Shown: positions 45,901-60,900 of the stretch, piece after piece
How positions within the stretch are numbered: the stretch's first letter is position 1
Layout: the number at the start of each line of letters is the position of its first letter
Source: Lamellibrachia columna
Lineage: Eukaryota; Annelida; Polychaeta; Sabellida; Siboglinidae
Assembly: GCA_963662155.1 (NCBI GenBank)
Contig: OY759263.1
Span: 39,859,544-39,923,543, forward strand
DNA length: 64,000 nt
Direction: 5' to 3'
Notes under the pieces: model-generated
Told to the model about the DNA's origin: nothing
Databases searched by the model: none
What the model saw: only the letters and a program-made list of their open reading frames with translations
Made by a program: the position numbers and the translations under genes

Positions 45901-48900
45901 TTCGTTGTTTGTTTTGTTGTATGTGTTGCCTGAATTGCTAATTGCTTCGTTGACGTTGTTGTTATTGTTGGGTTTGTACTCGCATTTATTAATGTTCTCT
46001 CAGTGGGCGTGTTTGGTTGTGCTGTTGTCTTTGTTGTTGTTGTTTTGTCCGTAGTTGTTGTACTCATTGATGCCCTCGTCACTGACATTGCCGCTGCAGT
46101 TGTTGTTGTTGTTGTCGGTGTTGTACTTTCTGAAGGCAGCAGCCTCGTTGTGTCTCCAGCGTCTTTCAAGGCTGGAAATTGTATGTTATCGTGTGTAAGA
46201 TATCAAACAGACGTTTGATCAATTCAACATTGTTTAATACCCAAAGAAAATATGACACGATAGTGAAATAAACTGAGATGATAGTGTCATGTCATGAGAA
46301 GATACAAAGATGGCACTGAGCAAGAAGGCGACTGGAGTGAGACAGCGAGGAAGGCCCAGGTAACGTTGGCTTAACGACATAAGCAGCAGTATGGAAGAAA
46401 AGAGCACCAGAATTAAAAAAAGTGCTAAGAACAGAACAAGAACCTATAGAGCGGAGGAAGCAGATTTCTTGTCACACAAGTTATAGCGTCACATAAGGGC
46501 AAGAAAGTGAAATATCTGAATATGTCCTATATTTACTTTTACACCTGACCGCACTACGTACCGGCTATGGTCTGTATCCGTTCGACGACTCTGAGCGTGA
46601 TCCCGGTCAGGTCGCTGAAGTCGTCGACCAGGAACTGATCCGTCGGGGACGAGGCGACGGCGGTCATCTCACCCTTGTCTACCCGTGACGTCACGCCAAC
46701 AACGACCATGTTGATTCCGTCACCTAAATAATATAAATGCATGTTTTGCTTGTAAGAACGCATACCTAGTATCGCGATAGGAAACCATAAGGACTGAAAC
46801 GTAGTATGTTGGTAGGACTCGTTCGACTCTAGATACATCAAACGAGAAGACCACTCACACGCATTAACTGTGCATTCGACAGTCGCCATTTGAAACGTCC
46901 TGGAAAATATGCAGAACAGTTTATATCTACAGACCCATGCCACCCACAACACATGCCACCCACAACACATGCCACCCACAACACATGCCACCCACAACAC
47001 ATCCAACATCACCCCACCTAACTCGAGTCCACTACACCCCACTACACCCCATCCTACCCCACTCCATCCATCTCCACCCCACTCCTCCTCCTCATTCTGT
47101 TCTACCTCATTCAGCTTCTGCCCATTTCATCTCACGTCATGAAGAAGTCGACGCCTTCCTTGGTGCCCTGTGTCAGTGCCCGCCCTCACAGTGGAAAGGG
47201 ACAGCCGGTCAGCCAAGAAAGGGACAGCTGGTCAGCCAAGAAGGGGACAGCTGGTCAGCCAAGAAAGGGACAGCTGGTCAGCCAAGAAGGGGACAGCTGG
47301 TCAGCCAAGAAAGGGACAGCTGGTCAGCCAAGAAAGGGACAGGACAGCTGGTCAGCCAAGAAAGGGACAGCTGGTCAGCCAAGAAATGGACAGATGGTCA
47401 GCCAAGAAGGGGACAGCTGGTCAGCCAAGAAAGGGACAGCTGGTCAGCCAAGAAGGGGACAGCTGGTCAGCCAAGAAAGGGACAGCTGGTCAGCCAAGAA
47501 AGGGACAGCTGGTCAGCCAAGAAAGGGACAGTTGGTCAGCCAAGAAATGGACAGATGGTCAGCCAAGAAAGGGACAGCTGGTCAGCCAAGAAAGGGACAG
47601 CTGGTCAGCCAAGAAAGGGACAGCTGGTCAGCCAAGAAAGGGACAGCTGATCAGCCAAGAAATGAACAGATGGTCAGCCAAGAAAGGGACAGCTGGTCAG
47701 CCAAGAAAGGGACAGCTGGTCAGCCAAGAAAGGGACAGCTGGTCAGCCAAGAAATGGAAAGCTGGTCAGCCAAGAAAGGGACAGCTGGTCAGCCAAGAAA
47801 GGGACAGCTGGTCCGCCAAGAAAGAAGCCCACACAGAAGAAAAAAACCTAATTTGCTCCACCCTGTTTAAAACCGCCCAACCCCTTGTCGTTCCCCTCCG
47901 ACTCACAACAGTAGTAAAGCAATATGTGTAGCCTATAAAAGTAGTATTGAATACTGAAATTGAATGCGTGCTGACAGTGCTACACATTTAGCCTACCTTT
48001 AGCGTGGGCAGCGTCCGAGACCGTCATATTGGCGTCCCTGTTGGACGGGCCGTCGGTCACCAGCACACACACGTTCGGTGCGGACGGCCGGTCGCCGCCC
48101 GATCTAGAGAACACGGCATTCTTGACCAGTCGGATCCCACCGGACGTGTTGCTCCAACCGCCCAGCCACCTCGCGTCATCGATCATGTGACCTATGCCTT
48201 CGACGTCGTTGCTGCCTCTACCTGTAAACATACCCGGATGTTAATGAATTAATATAGTATATGTACGCCTATTTGGGTTAGTGTGGGTAAGTACATGTGT
48301 ACGTTAGTATGCGTAAGTACACGTGTACGTTAGTGTGCTTAAGTACACGTGTACGCCGCGCCGGAGTGTGTGTTTGTTTATCTTATTTTTTGCGCACGTG
48401 TGTGCGTTCATACGTGCGTGCTTGTGTATATGCGAGTGTCTGAGCACGTGTATTGTGCATTGATGCGTGTCCGTGTGCGAATGTGCACGGTTTAGGCGCC
48501 TACCCAGGTAGAAGAGGACGTAGGCCTGCGTGGAGAAGACGGCGGCGGCGAACTGAGCGTGCGTCGGGCCGACGACCAAGTTGTTGATGACATCCTTGAC
48601 GAAGGCAAGCACTGTCCTCCAGTTGTCCTTGCCGACACTGCCCGACGAGTCCAGCAGGAAGGCGACATCAACGTCCTTGGACTCTGCTGTCGGAACACAA
48701 CGATACACGTCAAAGTCCTGCAACTGGCTGCAATATATTTCATGACGTTTTTGCAGGTCGACATATCGCCACAATAATTATTGTGTACACGATGTATGAT
48801 ACACAGTTGTACACTGTATTCAAGTAAGTTGCAAATTGACATGGGCCAGTGTGGTACAGGTCAGGGTTCATACATAACAAGCGGCTTCTACCAACAAACA

Positions 48901-51900
48901 ATGGCTTATGCTGCAGTTCAGCTTATTGATGGAAATGAACAAGTGTGACGAACTAATATATCTGAGTGTCAATCAACCGTTCATGTGACGTGTTGTTCGT
49001 CTAAGACACTCGTAATGCGACATTAGGTTTACGTCTGCCTCCAAACACAAATCCCTAGGCGCCTGTCAAAGAGGCCGCGGCATCTGTGTTACCAGATAAC
49101 AGCTACATTGATTCCTGTGCATGCTTTTTTATTATGCATACACAAGTTGTGGCCGCCTGTATCCGTTGTCTGAACAGTTTTACGTTACGGTTTGTTCAGA
49201 GGAATGCACTGGATATGATCCGGTTTCGGACGGCGTCTGTTGCAGGCTTCGGATCTTTCAAGTTTGTTCTTTGGTAATGCGCGGCTGCTACAGTTATACA
49301 ACGTAGATGGTACAACCATGACATTGTAGGCAGCGTGCGTTTTGTGAGTTTCAGGAGGGTCTGCACTGATTATATTTGCTCGGAGTACCCTATCGGAAAT
49401 ACGTGAACTAATCTACTGCGCCTAAATGTTTGGGAAAGCAGAATTAGGAAACTGTAACGAACCTGTCTGTCGTGTCGCGTAACTAACACCGGACAATCCC
49501 ATTGGCGGACTCGCTGAGTTCGTAGTTGTAATATGGTGTTTGGCAACCGTTTCCGGTGAAGTGGTAAAGGCACCCGGTGACTTCACGATTCCACCCTGTG
49601 TCTCGGTAGTGTTACCTTGTGACTTAATACCTGTGTCTGGTGTCGTATCGTCTCTACCGTCCGACTTGGTAACTATTTGCCACTTCTCGGTGATTGTTTC
49701 TGGAAGGGCGGTTGTTCCCAATGACATTGTGACAGTATTTCGTACCTTGGTAGTTGCATCAGGTGATTCATTGGTTGTACTGACAGGATTAAGAGCTGTA
49801 CCCGGGAACCGTGTAGATGTAAAGGGTAACTCGTCATTGGTACTAGCTGACATGGTAACAGGACTCGGTGACTTTGTACTTGTACTTGGTGACTTGACAA
49901 TTGTATCTGTTGTATCGGAAGTTGTATCTGGTGACTTGATAATTGTATTTGTTGTATCGGAAATTGTATCCGGTGACTTGACAATTGTATCCATTGCATC
50001 GGAGGTTGTATCTTGTGAGTTTGTAATTGTATCTGTTGCATCGGACGTTGTATCCGGTGACTTGGTAATTGTATATGTAGTATCAGAAGTTGCATCCGGA
50101 GACGTTGAAATTGTATCTGTCTTATCGGAAGTTGTATCCGGTGATGTAGAAATTGTATCTGTTGTATCGGAAGTTGTATCCAGTGAGTTGGTAATTGTAT
50201 ATGTTGTATCGGAAACTATATCTTGTGAGTTGGTAATTGTATATGTTGTATCGGAAGTTGTATCCGGTGATTTAGTAGTTGTATCTGTTGTATCTAGTGA
50301 TCCGGCTGTTGTATCCGATGGCTTGGTAATTGTATCTGTTGTATCAGACGTTGTATCCGGTGACTTGGTAATTGTATCTGTTGCATCGGAAGCTGTATCC
50401 GGTGATGTAGTAATTGTATCTGTTGAATCGGAAGTTGTATCCGGTGATGTAGTAATTGTATCTGTTGAATCGGAAGTTGTATCCGGTGATGTAGTAATTG
50501 TATCTGTTGATTCGGAAGTTGTATCTAGTGAGTTGGTAATTGTATATGTTGTATCAGAAGTTGTAACCGATGATTTGGTAATTACATATGTTGTATCAGA
50601 TTTGGTAGTTGTATCTGTGGTATCCAGTGACTTGGCTGCTGTAAATGGTGACTTGGTAATAGCAGTGTTTGTGTACGCGGCTAGTACGATAGTTGACTTG
50701 ATCGTTGTATCTGTACCCTGCGACTTGGCAGTGGATTTTGTAAGTGTACGTTCTGGTTCAGTAACGGTTGCATTGGTGTTTATACCAGGAGACCGGGCAG
50801 CAGCAGCCGCGTGGCGGATCAAGGTGTTGACCTGTGACACATGCTCGTTGAGACTGATGAAGCCGGACACGTTGATACCGTACGCTGAGTGAGGCGTCGA
50901 TGAGATGGTGTCGATCTCTGCCAGGTCTACTCTGTCCGTCACCCCGACGACTGCCATCACGATGCCGCTGTCCCGGGCCGCGGCTGCCATGGGCGCTGTG
51001 TACTCTCTGTCACGGTCGGCCGGTGCAGTCGTCACGAGCACACACAGTCGGAGAATGCCAACCCGACGGGAGGATGTCCCGCTAAAGAGTCTCTCTTTCA
51101 TCACCCACAGTCCACCGGAAGTGTTGCTTCCCCCGTCCTTCCAGGGTACACCCGCAATCTCGCTTTGCAACGTGGGTTGGTCACGCGACGAGTTAAAAGC
51201 GACATCTAACGACGCGTGGTTTCCGTAGCTGACGACACCGAATTGTACGTGATATAACCCGACACGGAAAGTTCCGACGATGTTACCGACGAATGTCAGC
51301 AGGCGATGCCAGTTGTCGCGACCAACGCTACCAGACGAATCTAGGACGAATGCTACGTCAATGGCTTCATTGCCTGTTAATGAAAACACGACCATTCACC
51401 AGAAAGTGAGGCCCAACAGTATCATTATGCACTGCTATTTAACATAGAAAACGAACCGTTGTCCAATATGTGTTTTTCCCTCGGTAAGACGTGCAGTGTT
51501 CTAATGATGGAAGAACATTTATAGTAATCTGGTTACCGAAACCATGATACATTTGCATGATTCTTCTCACTACAATGTGGTTGACACAATGACTGTGACA
51601 GTGTTCGATCAACCCGTACACGTTACGTACCGATGAACGTGTCATGTTTGGTGTTCTCAGTTTCAGGCGTAGCCGTGGTGGGCGACGCTGGGTCCTTCGC
51701 CGAGTTCGGGTCAATGGTGGTCGTCGCAGTGATTGAACCAGTGACAGTGGAGTCTCTGGTGACAGTGACGTTGTTTGTGGACGTGACAATGCCAGCCGTC
51801 GTACCGTCGTCGCGCACTGAGCAACAAACACATACAAACCAGTGAATCAACTGTGTCGCCCTATCACGGCAACCAATAACGTGGCTTGCTCAGTGGACTC

Positions 51901-54900
51901 TTCCCATGATGATTCCAGATATAAGGAACACCCGCTTATAAGAAACAACTTTGAAATCCCCGTTCTGGCCTGCACTGTACCCATGGATATAAGGAACATC
52001 GGATATATGGAAGAGTTTGGCCAAGTTCCAACATGTTTTCTGTAGCGATAGTCCACGGTTGATCGTTTTGCCTAGAATTTCTTTAACTGTAAAAAAACGA
52101 CCCCCTACATGTTCACGTCCGCTGGTATTAGAAGGAATCACCGAACACTAAACACTACATTCTCATGCATTGAATCACTTATTTTTGACGAGGTTGACCT
52201 GCTCTCTCAGTTACGTCTCGGTTAGTGTTGTTGACTTAAAGTCACACTTTATCTCATTATATATTCCTGTGTGTCGTGTGTCATGAATAAAGTGTATTTG
52301 TTTTAAGGTAGTCGTTTACATATCAGCATTGCTTTGTCATTGCATTTGTTTTTAATAATCGCAGGGAATGTGGGCTACGGAGAATTGGGAAGTGGCAGAG
52401 TGGCAGAGTAAGGAGGGAACGAGAGAAGGAGAGTGGGTCCAAGCAGGACGACCCTGTACACGAGCTTCCAGCTAGCGATGTGCTGCACCTCGTCGGCGTC
52501 GTTACCTGCTCTCACGAGGAACTTGAAGCCAGTCTTTCGAGCGTCCTCTGACGAGAAGTTGGCGCGAAATAGGACGAGCATCTGCCGGTCGGCTGACTGC
52601 AGCGCCGTGTCTGGCCGCTTGTGGCCGCAGAAGCTGAAATGACACCGGTGTCTTGAAGGTGCTCCTGATTCACCACGACTACTCATAGTCAGTTAGGATA
52701 TACTTGTGGCAGTGTATCGTTCTTACCGTCCAAAGAAATGTATCTTTGATCTTTTAATTTCGCTATTTTGGTTGCCGTTTAGGTGGCTTAAACCTTAAAC
52801 CACATTTGCTATTCGGCGACACTATATCATAAGAATGAATGGATATTGATTCGTAAACGTAAGCCTAATCTCAAATCATGCCACAAACCTAATCGTATTC
52901 GCATTCTTAGTCCCAGATCTGTTTGCCCACAATCTCGCCCAGTCAGACGTCCGACACGGCATTATACGCGCTCTTTGGGACCTTCGTCAATCCAATAGTG
53001 ACTGACCAAATTGTGCTCGGAGAACATTACAAATTCTTACGATGTATCAACACTTTATTTACAGACATCGTGTGTGACATGCCTAAGGGTCATGTGTGCT
53101 GCGCACAATACGACATTGTCGACATTGTCGACATTGTCGACATTGTCATGCACCTGTCACGTCTCGTAGTGCCACTCACCGTGGCCCTGTCAACGCCCTG
53201 TCCTCCACATATCGCACCTCGACATAGTGCAGACACATGTGTGACTTGAGTGTTGAACTGACAATGCCGAATCGCGGTCCGGTGAACTGCAGGACGACCC
53301 TGTAGCCGTGGGGAGCCTGCAACAGGCGACGTGACGGGTTCAGTCAACGTGTCTTAAGTCAACAATGTTGTTCAAATGTATAACCAGGTTTGACCAACAT
53401 TGTTAGCGTAACACATCTAAAATAATCACGTTGACATTTTATTGTTTTTGATTTCCTATGACATCGAAATTCAGTCAGATATAATAACAACAACTTGCAA
53501 TTAAGCGCCATACCCGTGATGCACTGAGTAATTCATATTAGGTTTATTCTTAATAATTATGTAATAAAACAAACACAAATGTTGATGTATCCTTTATTTT
53601 AAATTCCTTTATCTCTCTGTCACTGTTTAATAATAATTAATATGGTGAGATATGAGCGATGCAGACAGTGCCTTTAAACTGTTGTTAGTATAATAGGTTA
53701 TTCGGTTTATCGTTGGGAGGTTTCGGGTATTTGGTCAACTCTGTTTCCCGCATGTAACTTTAAATGACTTTTGATAGTAAGAATGGACAACTACACACAT
53801 TTTTATTTCATCTACCAGACCAGGTACCCTCGCCCGTGGTGTTGTTAAGCGTGACTTATAAATATAAATAATATTTTCACTGACCACAAAGTCGACCCCG
53901 ATAGATGACCTCACCTGTACCATCCAGTTGCACTGCGTGTTGTCAACGTACTGATCGCCACTGCTGTAGCCCGGAGACGTCACGTACGTACCTTTCTCCG
54001 TCACGTTCACGTAGCCGCCGCAGTCAGCTGAAGATAAACATCGACAAATGGTGTTATTCGTTTGGACCAAATGTAAGCTACTTCCACGACCGGTGTAACT
54101 GTCCGTGTGTGCAGCAACACGGCCGCCATTGAATCCATAGGCCTTTATTATTTGCTATGTTATAATTTAAACAAATATGTTAGTGACGCGAGGTAGTAGC
54201 GTCGCTTATGCTCAAAGGAACTAGCATGCAGGGTTTCACTCTATGAAGTGAAGCATTGGCATGTATACAATCGGTCAGTGGCACTGAATACTACTCAAGT
54301 ATCTAATTAGTGTCATATATCATATTTCGCCACTGAACGCATTATTAATGCTTGTCAATCAGGAAGTCATTGCCACCAAGTTGACGAGAACTTTGGCGAA
54401 TTCACTGTCCATCCCAACAGTGATAAAATTATATGCATATATAAACTACCAGCAGCGGACAACAAACGGTAACGCGTGTCAAATAAAACAAGCTGCACCA
54501 TACCATTGACTGGGGTGGCCAGAGTATCACAATACAGCCCTCCAAAGCCTGCGGGACATCGACAGCGGGTGCAGTTGTTCGGGTCCTGGTAGCCTCGGTT
54601 GAGACACTTCCCGACTAGTGGTGTGTGGCAGGCGTCTTCAAGAGCACAAGACAAATATGACAAATAACGACCTGCCAAGGCAATCGGCAAGACATATGTG
54701 ATATTGCAAACGATGGTCAACAATGGTGTAATTGTCTAAACGCCATCACTGTATGGAATATGACGACGACGACGATGATGATGATGGTGACGGTTTTGAA
54801 AAAGACGACAGTGATAATGTTGACTACGACACAGAGGAAAGTAACGATACTACAAGTCATGCGACCTTGAAAAACAAGTTCAGTAAAACATATGCTTACT

Positions 54901-57900
54901 CTTGCAGTAGGCCAGGTTTGCGAGTTTGGCATCGAGGAAAGAGAGTCCGTCCTTCTGTCCAATCGTCTGAATGTACAACGAATTTGTCGGCTCGATCGTC
55001 ATCTTGTCGTCTGACGAAGCCTGGAAAGAACGTGACCCGTGACTGAGTGAACAAGAACCACAAACAGCTGTACCTGACAGTGTCACTTGCACAAGTAGAA
55101 TACTTACACATTCAAAGTGGCATATGTACGTGTTTAGTCTAAATAACTAAATAAATAAGTAAATAAATAACCAACTATGTACGTATGTACGTACGTACGC
55201 ACGTACATACGTATGCATCGTATATATGCATGTATGTATGTATGTATGACATTGTATGTATGCATGTATGTATGTATGTATGTATGTATGTATGTATGTA
55301 TGTATGTATGTATGTATGTATGTATGTATGTATGTATGTATGTGTGTGCGTGTGTGCGTGTGTGCGTGTGTGCGTGTGTGCGTGTATGCGTGTACGCGTG
55401 TACGCGTGTACGCATGTATGCATGAATGCATGCATGTATGTATGTATGTATGTATGTATGTATGTATGTATGTATGTATGTATGTATGTATGTATGTATG
55501 TATGTATGTATGCGTGTGATTTGGGCATTTGATCTCGTCTCAGAAGTCCTCCCCTCGACAATATGAGCGCTGTCTTCACGAGTCACTTACGTAGGCGTGG
55601 TAGTGCATGATGGATCCGTAGTCGTAGGGCACCAGGTTGTTGGTGTTGCCCTTGGTCAGGATGGAGAGGACGCTGGTGAATTCGCTGCCATGCCGCAGGT
55701 TCTCCGGGTGCACGATCGTGTGATCGTCCCGGTCAGAGCGCTGGTGCTCGTGCCAGAAGCCGATGGCGTGGCCGATCTCGTGCGCGGCCACTCCTATCTA
55801 CGACAGGACCGAAGGAGTTACTAGCAATATGGTCGAGGCAGGGAAGCTAAATAACGCAGCGCAGGTAGGGGTGTGGGGAAAAATTACAATGGATGGATTA
55901 TGTATTGATCAAAGAAGAGCGTCAGAGTTCTGCAAACAGACTGAAAGAGGTGCAGAACGTTATTTATTGGACCTTTGTCCCAGGAAGTGATTACCGCATT
56001 TAACATTATCTCAAAACATTAAATAAAGTACAGAAATGAAAACAAGATGATTCTCTGCACACACGTGACGGCAACAATGCAATTAGGTATTTGTCATAGA
56101 CTCACTCCTTGCAGACAGGTGTCGCTCAGTTGGATGGGCTGCGGCGTCTTCATGATGCGTCCGATGTATGAGGCGCACGGATAACCGTTTGTAAACCGGA
56201 TGTGACGTGTGTCGTCCCCCACCGTCTCCCGCTCCTCCAACCGGATGCACGTCTGTGCCTCCCAGTGGCTGATTGCCAAACGAATATTCTCTCGACCGGA
56301 ATCGCCTGTAACGTGTCGTGAATTAACGATTTGACACGAGACAAAAGCAGTCGAAATAGATCACCGGTCCGATTTCTTTTACGACATTGACACTTGACTG
56401 TCACGTGTGTATTATGCTATTGTGAATGTGTTGTTAGATGAACAAAGATATAAATTTTAACAGCAAATAACTTTTCAACGGAGAACCACACGCCAACTTC
56501 CTGTTAATGCAAACTAGTATCAGGGAATTTGTTAGTCTTGTCTTGTAGATGAGTTTCTTTGATGAATAAATATTGATGAATAAATATTGTCCTAAGCACT
56601 AATCACCGTGGTGTACGGTATCGATGTGGCTGCCCTCCTAAGGACAACAGATCATTGTTGCCGTCCTAAGCACTAATCACCGTGGTGTACGGTATCGATG
56701 TGGCTGCCCTCCTAAGGACAACAGATCATTGTTGTCGTCCTAAGCACTAATCACCGTGGTGTACGGTATCGATGTGGCTGCCCTCCTAAGGACAACAGAT
56801 CATTTACCGGATGCCATTGTTCTAAGATTGTACTAATAATGGTTACGTTGATATGTTAGCTTACCCATGTTGGTGTCGAACGTGTACAGTATGGGCAGTG
56901 GCCACTTTGTGATGAAGTACCAGCCGAACTTGTGCAGTTTGCGCTTCTGCCGATGGTGCGCGTTGGTCTTGGTGCGCGTGGCTTCCAACAGGGCATCGGC
57001 CATCTCGGACGTCAGCCAGACGTCACCGTCAATGGTGTCGTCATCCTACGTCAATGACACAAGTTACTCGTTAAAGCTCCTTCACCAATTCATTCAATTC
57101 ATTTTGCCCATCATAAATCGCATTCGTTGATTTTTGTATTTGTAATCTGTGAATAGTAATCTGCTTGCGCGAATAGTTTAAGTAATCTGCGCAGTCGGTT
57201 TAATAAAAGATGTGTCCTTACTGTCATCGTTAGATCGGGGAACTTGCGACATTGTGCAATAGAACAGTCGGACCACTTTTGCCATTTGTTCTCAAAAATT
57301 TTACCGGATCTGGTCAAAAATCATTTCTTGGTTTGTCCGCCGTGTTTACCAAAACTAAATAAAAAAAGTTGTACAAAACAAGTTGTAGTCGATGTTACTT
57401 GGGTTAAACATTTTCGAGAAATGTGTATGGAACGAGAAGAGCGAAATAAAATATAATTACCAGCTGTTGGACGGTTATTCACAGCAAAGTCAATCATCCC
57501 ATGTCATACAACATATTGTCAATTAGCAGTTTATTGAGAAATGTTTCTTGCAGACATATAGTTGACGGTTGAATGCCAGGAAGCTTACATTATGTCGGGC
57601 ATGTCAACCGTTGTGGATACTTACAGTGTCGTTAAAGTTGAGCAATTCTTTTATTTCCGCGAGTTTCCCTTTTATTATGTCCCATTCCTTGCACGAGTAA
57701 CCATGACAACGGCGCCACGTGTCTGTCTGGTTAAGTGACGTCGGATGTCCTGAGGAACGCTGAAACAACAGCTGGAGTCAGTACGTATGCACCACTAGGT
57801 GGCGACACTGCGTCTTTAGTATTCTGTTTTCATTACACCCTTTTTGTGAGCATGTTGAACGATTGACAGCCGGTCTTCCAGTTGTTAGCTACAAGTGTGT

Positions 57901-60900
57901 GAATAAATGTGAAATGAGGTTTTTTCTATGCGTACGGCCTCGTTGATCTCAGGAAGGACACGAAAAACGGTTAATTTAAATTTGCATTGCTTTACTTTGG
58001 CCGCAAACTCGCAGTCGACGGGTCCACCCATTTGTTGGTTGTGACGTCTTATTTTATCAGACATATGATGCTCGGCCTTCAGGTTGACGAGAAATATATA
58101 TCGGATTTTGCATATAAATGTATGTTCTGTTGTTTGGATTAGACTGGCGAGAATGCATGAGTTGCGTGGTTGCTTAACGCATGTATTCCATAAAGTCATT
58201 CATAGCTTGTTTATTTTATACACCACTAATCATTAGCAATGCATGAGCCCACGCGCTGCCGTAGCGCGAAAGAGCCTCACCACTTTAAGTGCCGCATTTC
58301 TTTCTCTCTCAGATATTCCATCAACAAAAGGCGAAACATTCCTCAGCACGGTCTGGCATTGCACAAGGCCGCATTCCGCGGGTTCCTGCGTAATGTGCTG
58401 CGAGTTTATTTACTCAACCACCGCTGCGACCACCAAATAGAGACTAACCGTGGACGCCTGATGATGGCAGCAGGCAGTAATCAGCTTCCATTTTCACAAA
58501 AAAACAAAGCACATTTTACCAAGCATACTCCCACGATTTCCCACCAAACGCCTACATAAACCCTGCAGTTGTCCACTTTGAGTAAATCTATCTCAGAATG
58601 TAATGTCACTTGGAGCCGTCTGTGTTCAGCGGCGTGGAACGGCGACTGGGCAAGGCGAAGTACACTGAGATAATAATCTCTGCTCTAAAGATGCCAGTTA
58701 ACCATATTAGTTTGTTGACCCTAATCTAGTACAGTGCACACGCCCGAATACATTAAGGTTCCATCACGAGTCAGGAACAGCTATTTGTGACGTTCAACGA
58801 ATAAAAGTCGGATACATGAATGTTAAGGTTTTCTGGCGGTTTTCTAGCGTCATTTGTGTAGTTATCTGCCTGGCGCAGCCAATAAAACACATGTGCACAC
58901 GACGTTGACACAATTTATCTGAGTGCACATTGCACCCAGCAAGTTCTTATCAGTTAGCCTACTAGCATTGCCACATCAGATGAAAGCGTTCATTCTATGT
59001 TCGCTGTGTCCCAATGTGGAATGTGCTCACACAGGAAGCAGTCACGAGCCGAAACTTTCCAGACAACCGCCCTTTGAATCATCAAATCATCGTTGAAGTA
59101 TCCAAGCCCGGTTTTTAAACGTGCACTGCGCGATCGTACTGTGTATTTTATTTCACCGCACATAGGTAGATGGCGTTACACATAGGTAGATGGCGTTACA
59201 CATAGGTAGATGGCGTTACACATAGGTAGATGGCGTTACACATAGGTAGATGGCGTTACACATAGGTAGATGGCGTTACACATAGGTAGATGGCGTTACA
59301 CACTGCATGATGGTAAATTACTACTTTTTGGAGTATGTACATGAAGACTTATCTGACTAAGTTGTCGATTAAACTGATATACAGAACAAATAATACGTCA
59401 TCGTAAAATTGTAATGACTAGCGTTATACGAGCGATGAATTGGTAACGCCTCTAGTACAATTAACGACAACGGCGGCTTTTTCTCCTGCTCTGCAGCGTT
59501 ACAACGCATATGTTTACAAGCCGGTCTGAAGATAACTATCAGCCACAGACAACGCCCACACGTGTGTGTACACGTAACGCACACGTGTGTGTACACGTAA
59601 CGCACACACAAGTGTATACACGTAACGCACACACAAAAACACGCACATCATCGTCAGTACAGCTGCTCTTTTATCAAACATCGCATTCATCTTCACTGTT
59701 GTCCTACAAGTTACAATCGACTGTCTTTCTGTCGGCTCAGTCTTTTCCGCCTTCGTAACCAACGTGTTCCTCTCCACACTCGGCGAGTCTTGTTCACGGA
59801 GATAGAGATCAGAGCAGTTCCTATTGTATAGTCCTCGTAACGTATTATCACCTCGTAGCTCGGTGCTTAACGTTGCACCAGATAATGCACGTCAATGAGA
59901 GGTTTTTAAGCGACACACGTGCCAGTTGTGTATATAATTAACAAACAGAGCTTTCTCCAATTTTTTATATAGCACACAAAATAATATGTTTGTTATTTGG
60001 GCTTGTTTGCTCTGCCAGCGACATCGTATAAGTGCCGCGCGTTACCGAACTACGGATTGTGGAGCAACAAAGACGTGTTGTTAACACGCGCGAGGTACAC
60101 CCGACATAGAAACATACCAGGTGTCTCTTGATCACCCTCATAAAGAAAGTCACGACACACGTTCGGCACGCACTCTACCATTCTGGCTGCTCGACGGAGC
60201 GGTGTCAATGAGCTGTCTGTCCGCAATAACACTTACAGCGACAACACCATATGCGTGACACCCAGTGCATGCAGTTTGAATTTGAGTTTGTTGAACCTGT
60301 TGTATGTTTCGATAATATACGACTGTCTAGAATACAGTGTACGTGGCCACTTCTCGGCAAAGTTACCGCCCACGCGCTGATGGCTGGGTTTTGACATGCG
60401 GTCGACTGCCTCTCTCGTAAACAACAATGTTATGTAAGACCAGTGTCATTGTTTAGGAATAAATACTACGGCTGGCTTCGTATCGCACCCTAATCTAAGA
60501 AACTCCTGTCCCTTTTACCCCGGGGTAGGCACCCTCTAGCTAGCTGGGTAGATATCAAAGAAATATTATACCCTACCCATAACATTACTCATTGACCTAA
60601 TTTCAGCTAACACTGAATGGCTCCCCTTGAGACTTATACAGAACATGATTTTGTAAAGTTTGCCTCAGGAAGAAATACTTAGCAGGAACCACTGGACCAC
60701 GTGATGCCAAGTGCAATGATCGTGTAATTGAAGGTAACAAGTGGTCTTTCACGAGTCGTCGAGTGCAATCAACTAATCGTCTCGGCATCTGCGATACTTA
60801 ATCACAACACAGCGTTGAAGGAGACGTGACGCCAATGAATGCCTGAGGACATTGGCGTGTCGTAGAATGTTCGACTCCTTTCAGTTGTCCGCGAGATAAG

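Noticed and set aside
47139..47931. Gln/Lys/Ser-rich frames over 240 residues
   Set aside because: The 23-bp period shifts frame each unit and all three frames stay open; it lies in an intron between two vWA exons.
58243..58559. Plus-strand frames around 58.3 kb
   Set aside because: Overlapping open frames without splice sites or recognisable domains.
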